Shown here in pieces: positions 33,695 through 33,695 of a stretch of 33,695 nt of DNA. Source of the stretch: Spirochaetia bacterium (GTDB lineage: Bacteria; Spirochaetota; Spirochaetia; Sphaerochaetales; Sphaerochaetaceae). The stretch is from NCBI GenBank assembly GCA_009930325.1, contig RZYO01000018.1:1-33695 (forward strand), in the 5' to 3' direction. The notes beneath the pieces were generated by a model that made no database searches, was not told the DNA's origin, and saw only the letters and a list, made by a program, of their open reading frames with translations. Both the position numbers and the translations under genes were made by a program. Positions within the stretch are counted from its first letter, which is position 1. Each line of letters opens with the position of its first letter.

Positions 33695-33695
33695 T

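Noticed and set aside
1-33695. Complete linear plasmid or phage genome with inverted terminal repeats
   Set aside because: The ends fit the idea, but there are no replication, partition, telomere-resolvase, capsid or terminase genes; the content is ordinary chromosomal metabolism, and the repeats are leaders of inward-facing genes.

Overview
The window is very AT-rich and almost fully coding: 28 genes and no gap longer than about 235 bases. It has no rRNA, tRNA, phage, IS or CRISPR signature. An RND pump with a TolC-type outer-membrane protein and a lipobox lipoprotein point to a double-membrane bacterium. Two GH4 glycosidases, citrate lyase and an orphan-type selenium cluster suggest an anaerobic, fermentative, host- or gut-associated lifestyle. 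The gene set and style resemble low-GC spirochaetes (Treponema/Brachyspira-like). No phylogenetic marker gene is present, so this placement is only an inference.

Layout. (1) 1-3.8 kb: a sugar operon of mutarotase and two GH4 glycosidases (CHSV and CHEV types). (2) 3.8-5.4 kb, minus strand: a CrtQ-like glycosyltransferase and a CrtO-like acyltransferase, with no carotenoid genes nearby. (3) 5.6-6.8 kb: two divergent small HD-domain proteins. (4) 6.8-17.5 kb: a TetR regulator and an alpha/beta hydrolase, then a four-gene efflux operon (membrane fusion protein, RND pump, 1018-residue five-repeat lipoprotein, TolC-like protein). (5) 17.5-23.1 kb: aspartate racemase, an HSL-family esterase, a zinc-ribbon acyltransferase coupled to a GltS-like transporter, Ogt and NfsB. 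(6) 23.2-26.9 kb: a selenium/sulfur cluster with a cysteine-desulfurase-like gene divergent from yedE, a tusA/yedF-like gene, a DUF3343 gene and selD. (7) 27.0-28.6 kb: a YiaK-type dehydrogenase and MsrA. (8) 28.7-32.0 kb: a hybrid sensor kinase with two solute-binding domains. (9) 32.0-33.6 kb, minus strand: citrate lyase alpha subunit.

The most striking structural feature is at the two edges. Bases 1-97 and 33598-33694 form a perfect 97-bp inverted repeat. In each copy it is the 5' leader, including the ribosome binding site, of the first inward-facing gene: the mutarotase operon on the left and citF on the right. Either a multicopy leader or longer repeat stopped the assembly at both ends, or these are the boundaries of an invertible or duplicated region that places one leader in front of two different metabolic genes.

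The least explained proteins are the repeat lipoprotein inside the RND operon and the acceptor-less CrtQ/CrtO-like pair. Several gene ends carry clear intrinsic terminators, so the transcription units can be drawn with fair confidence.
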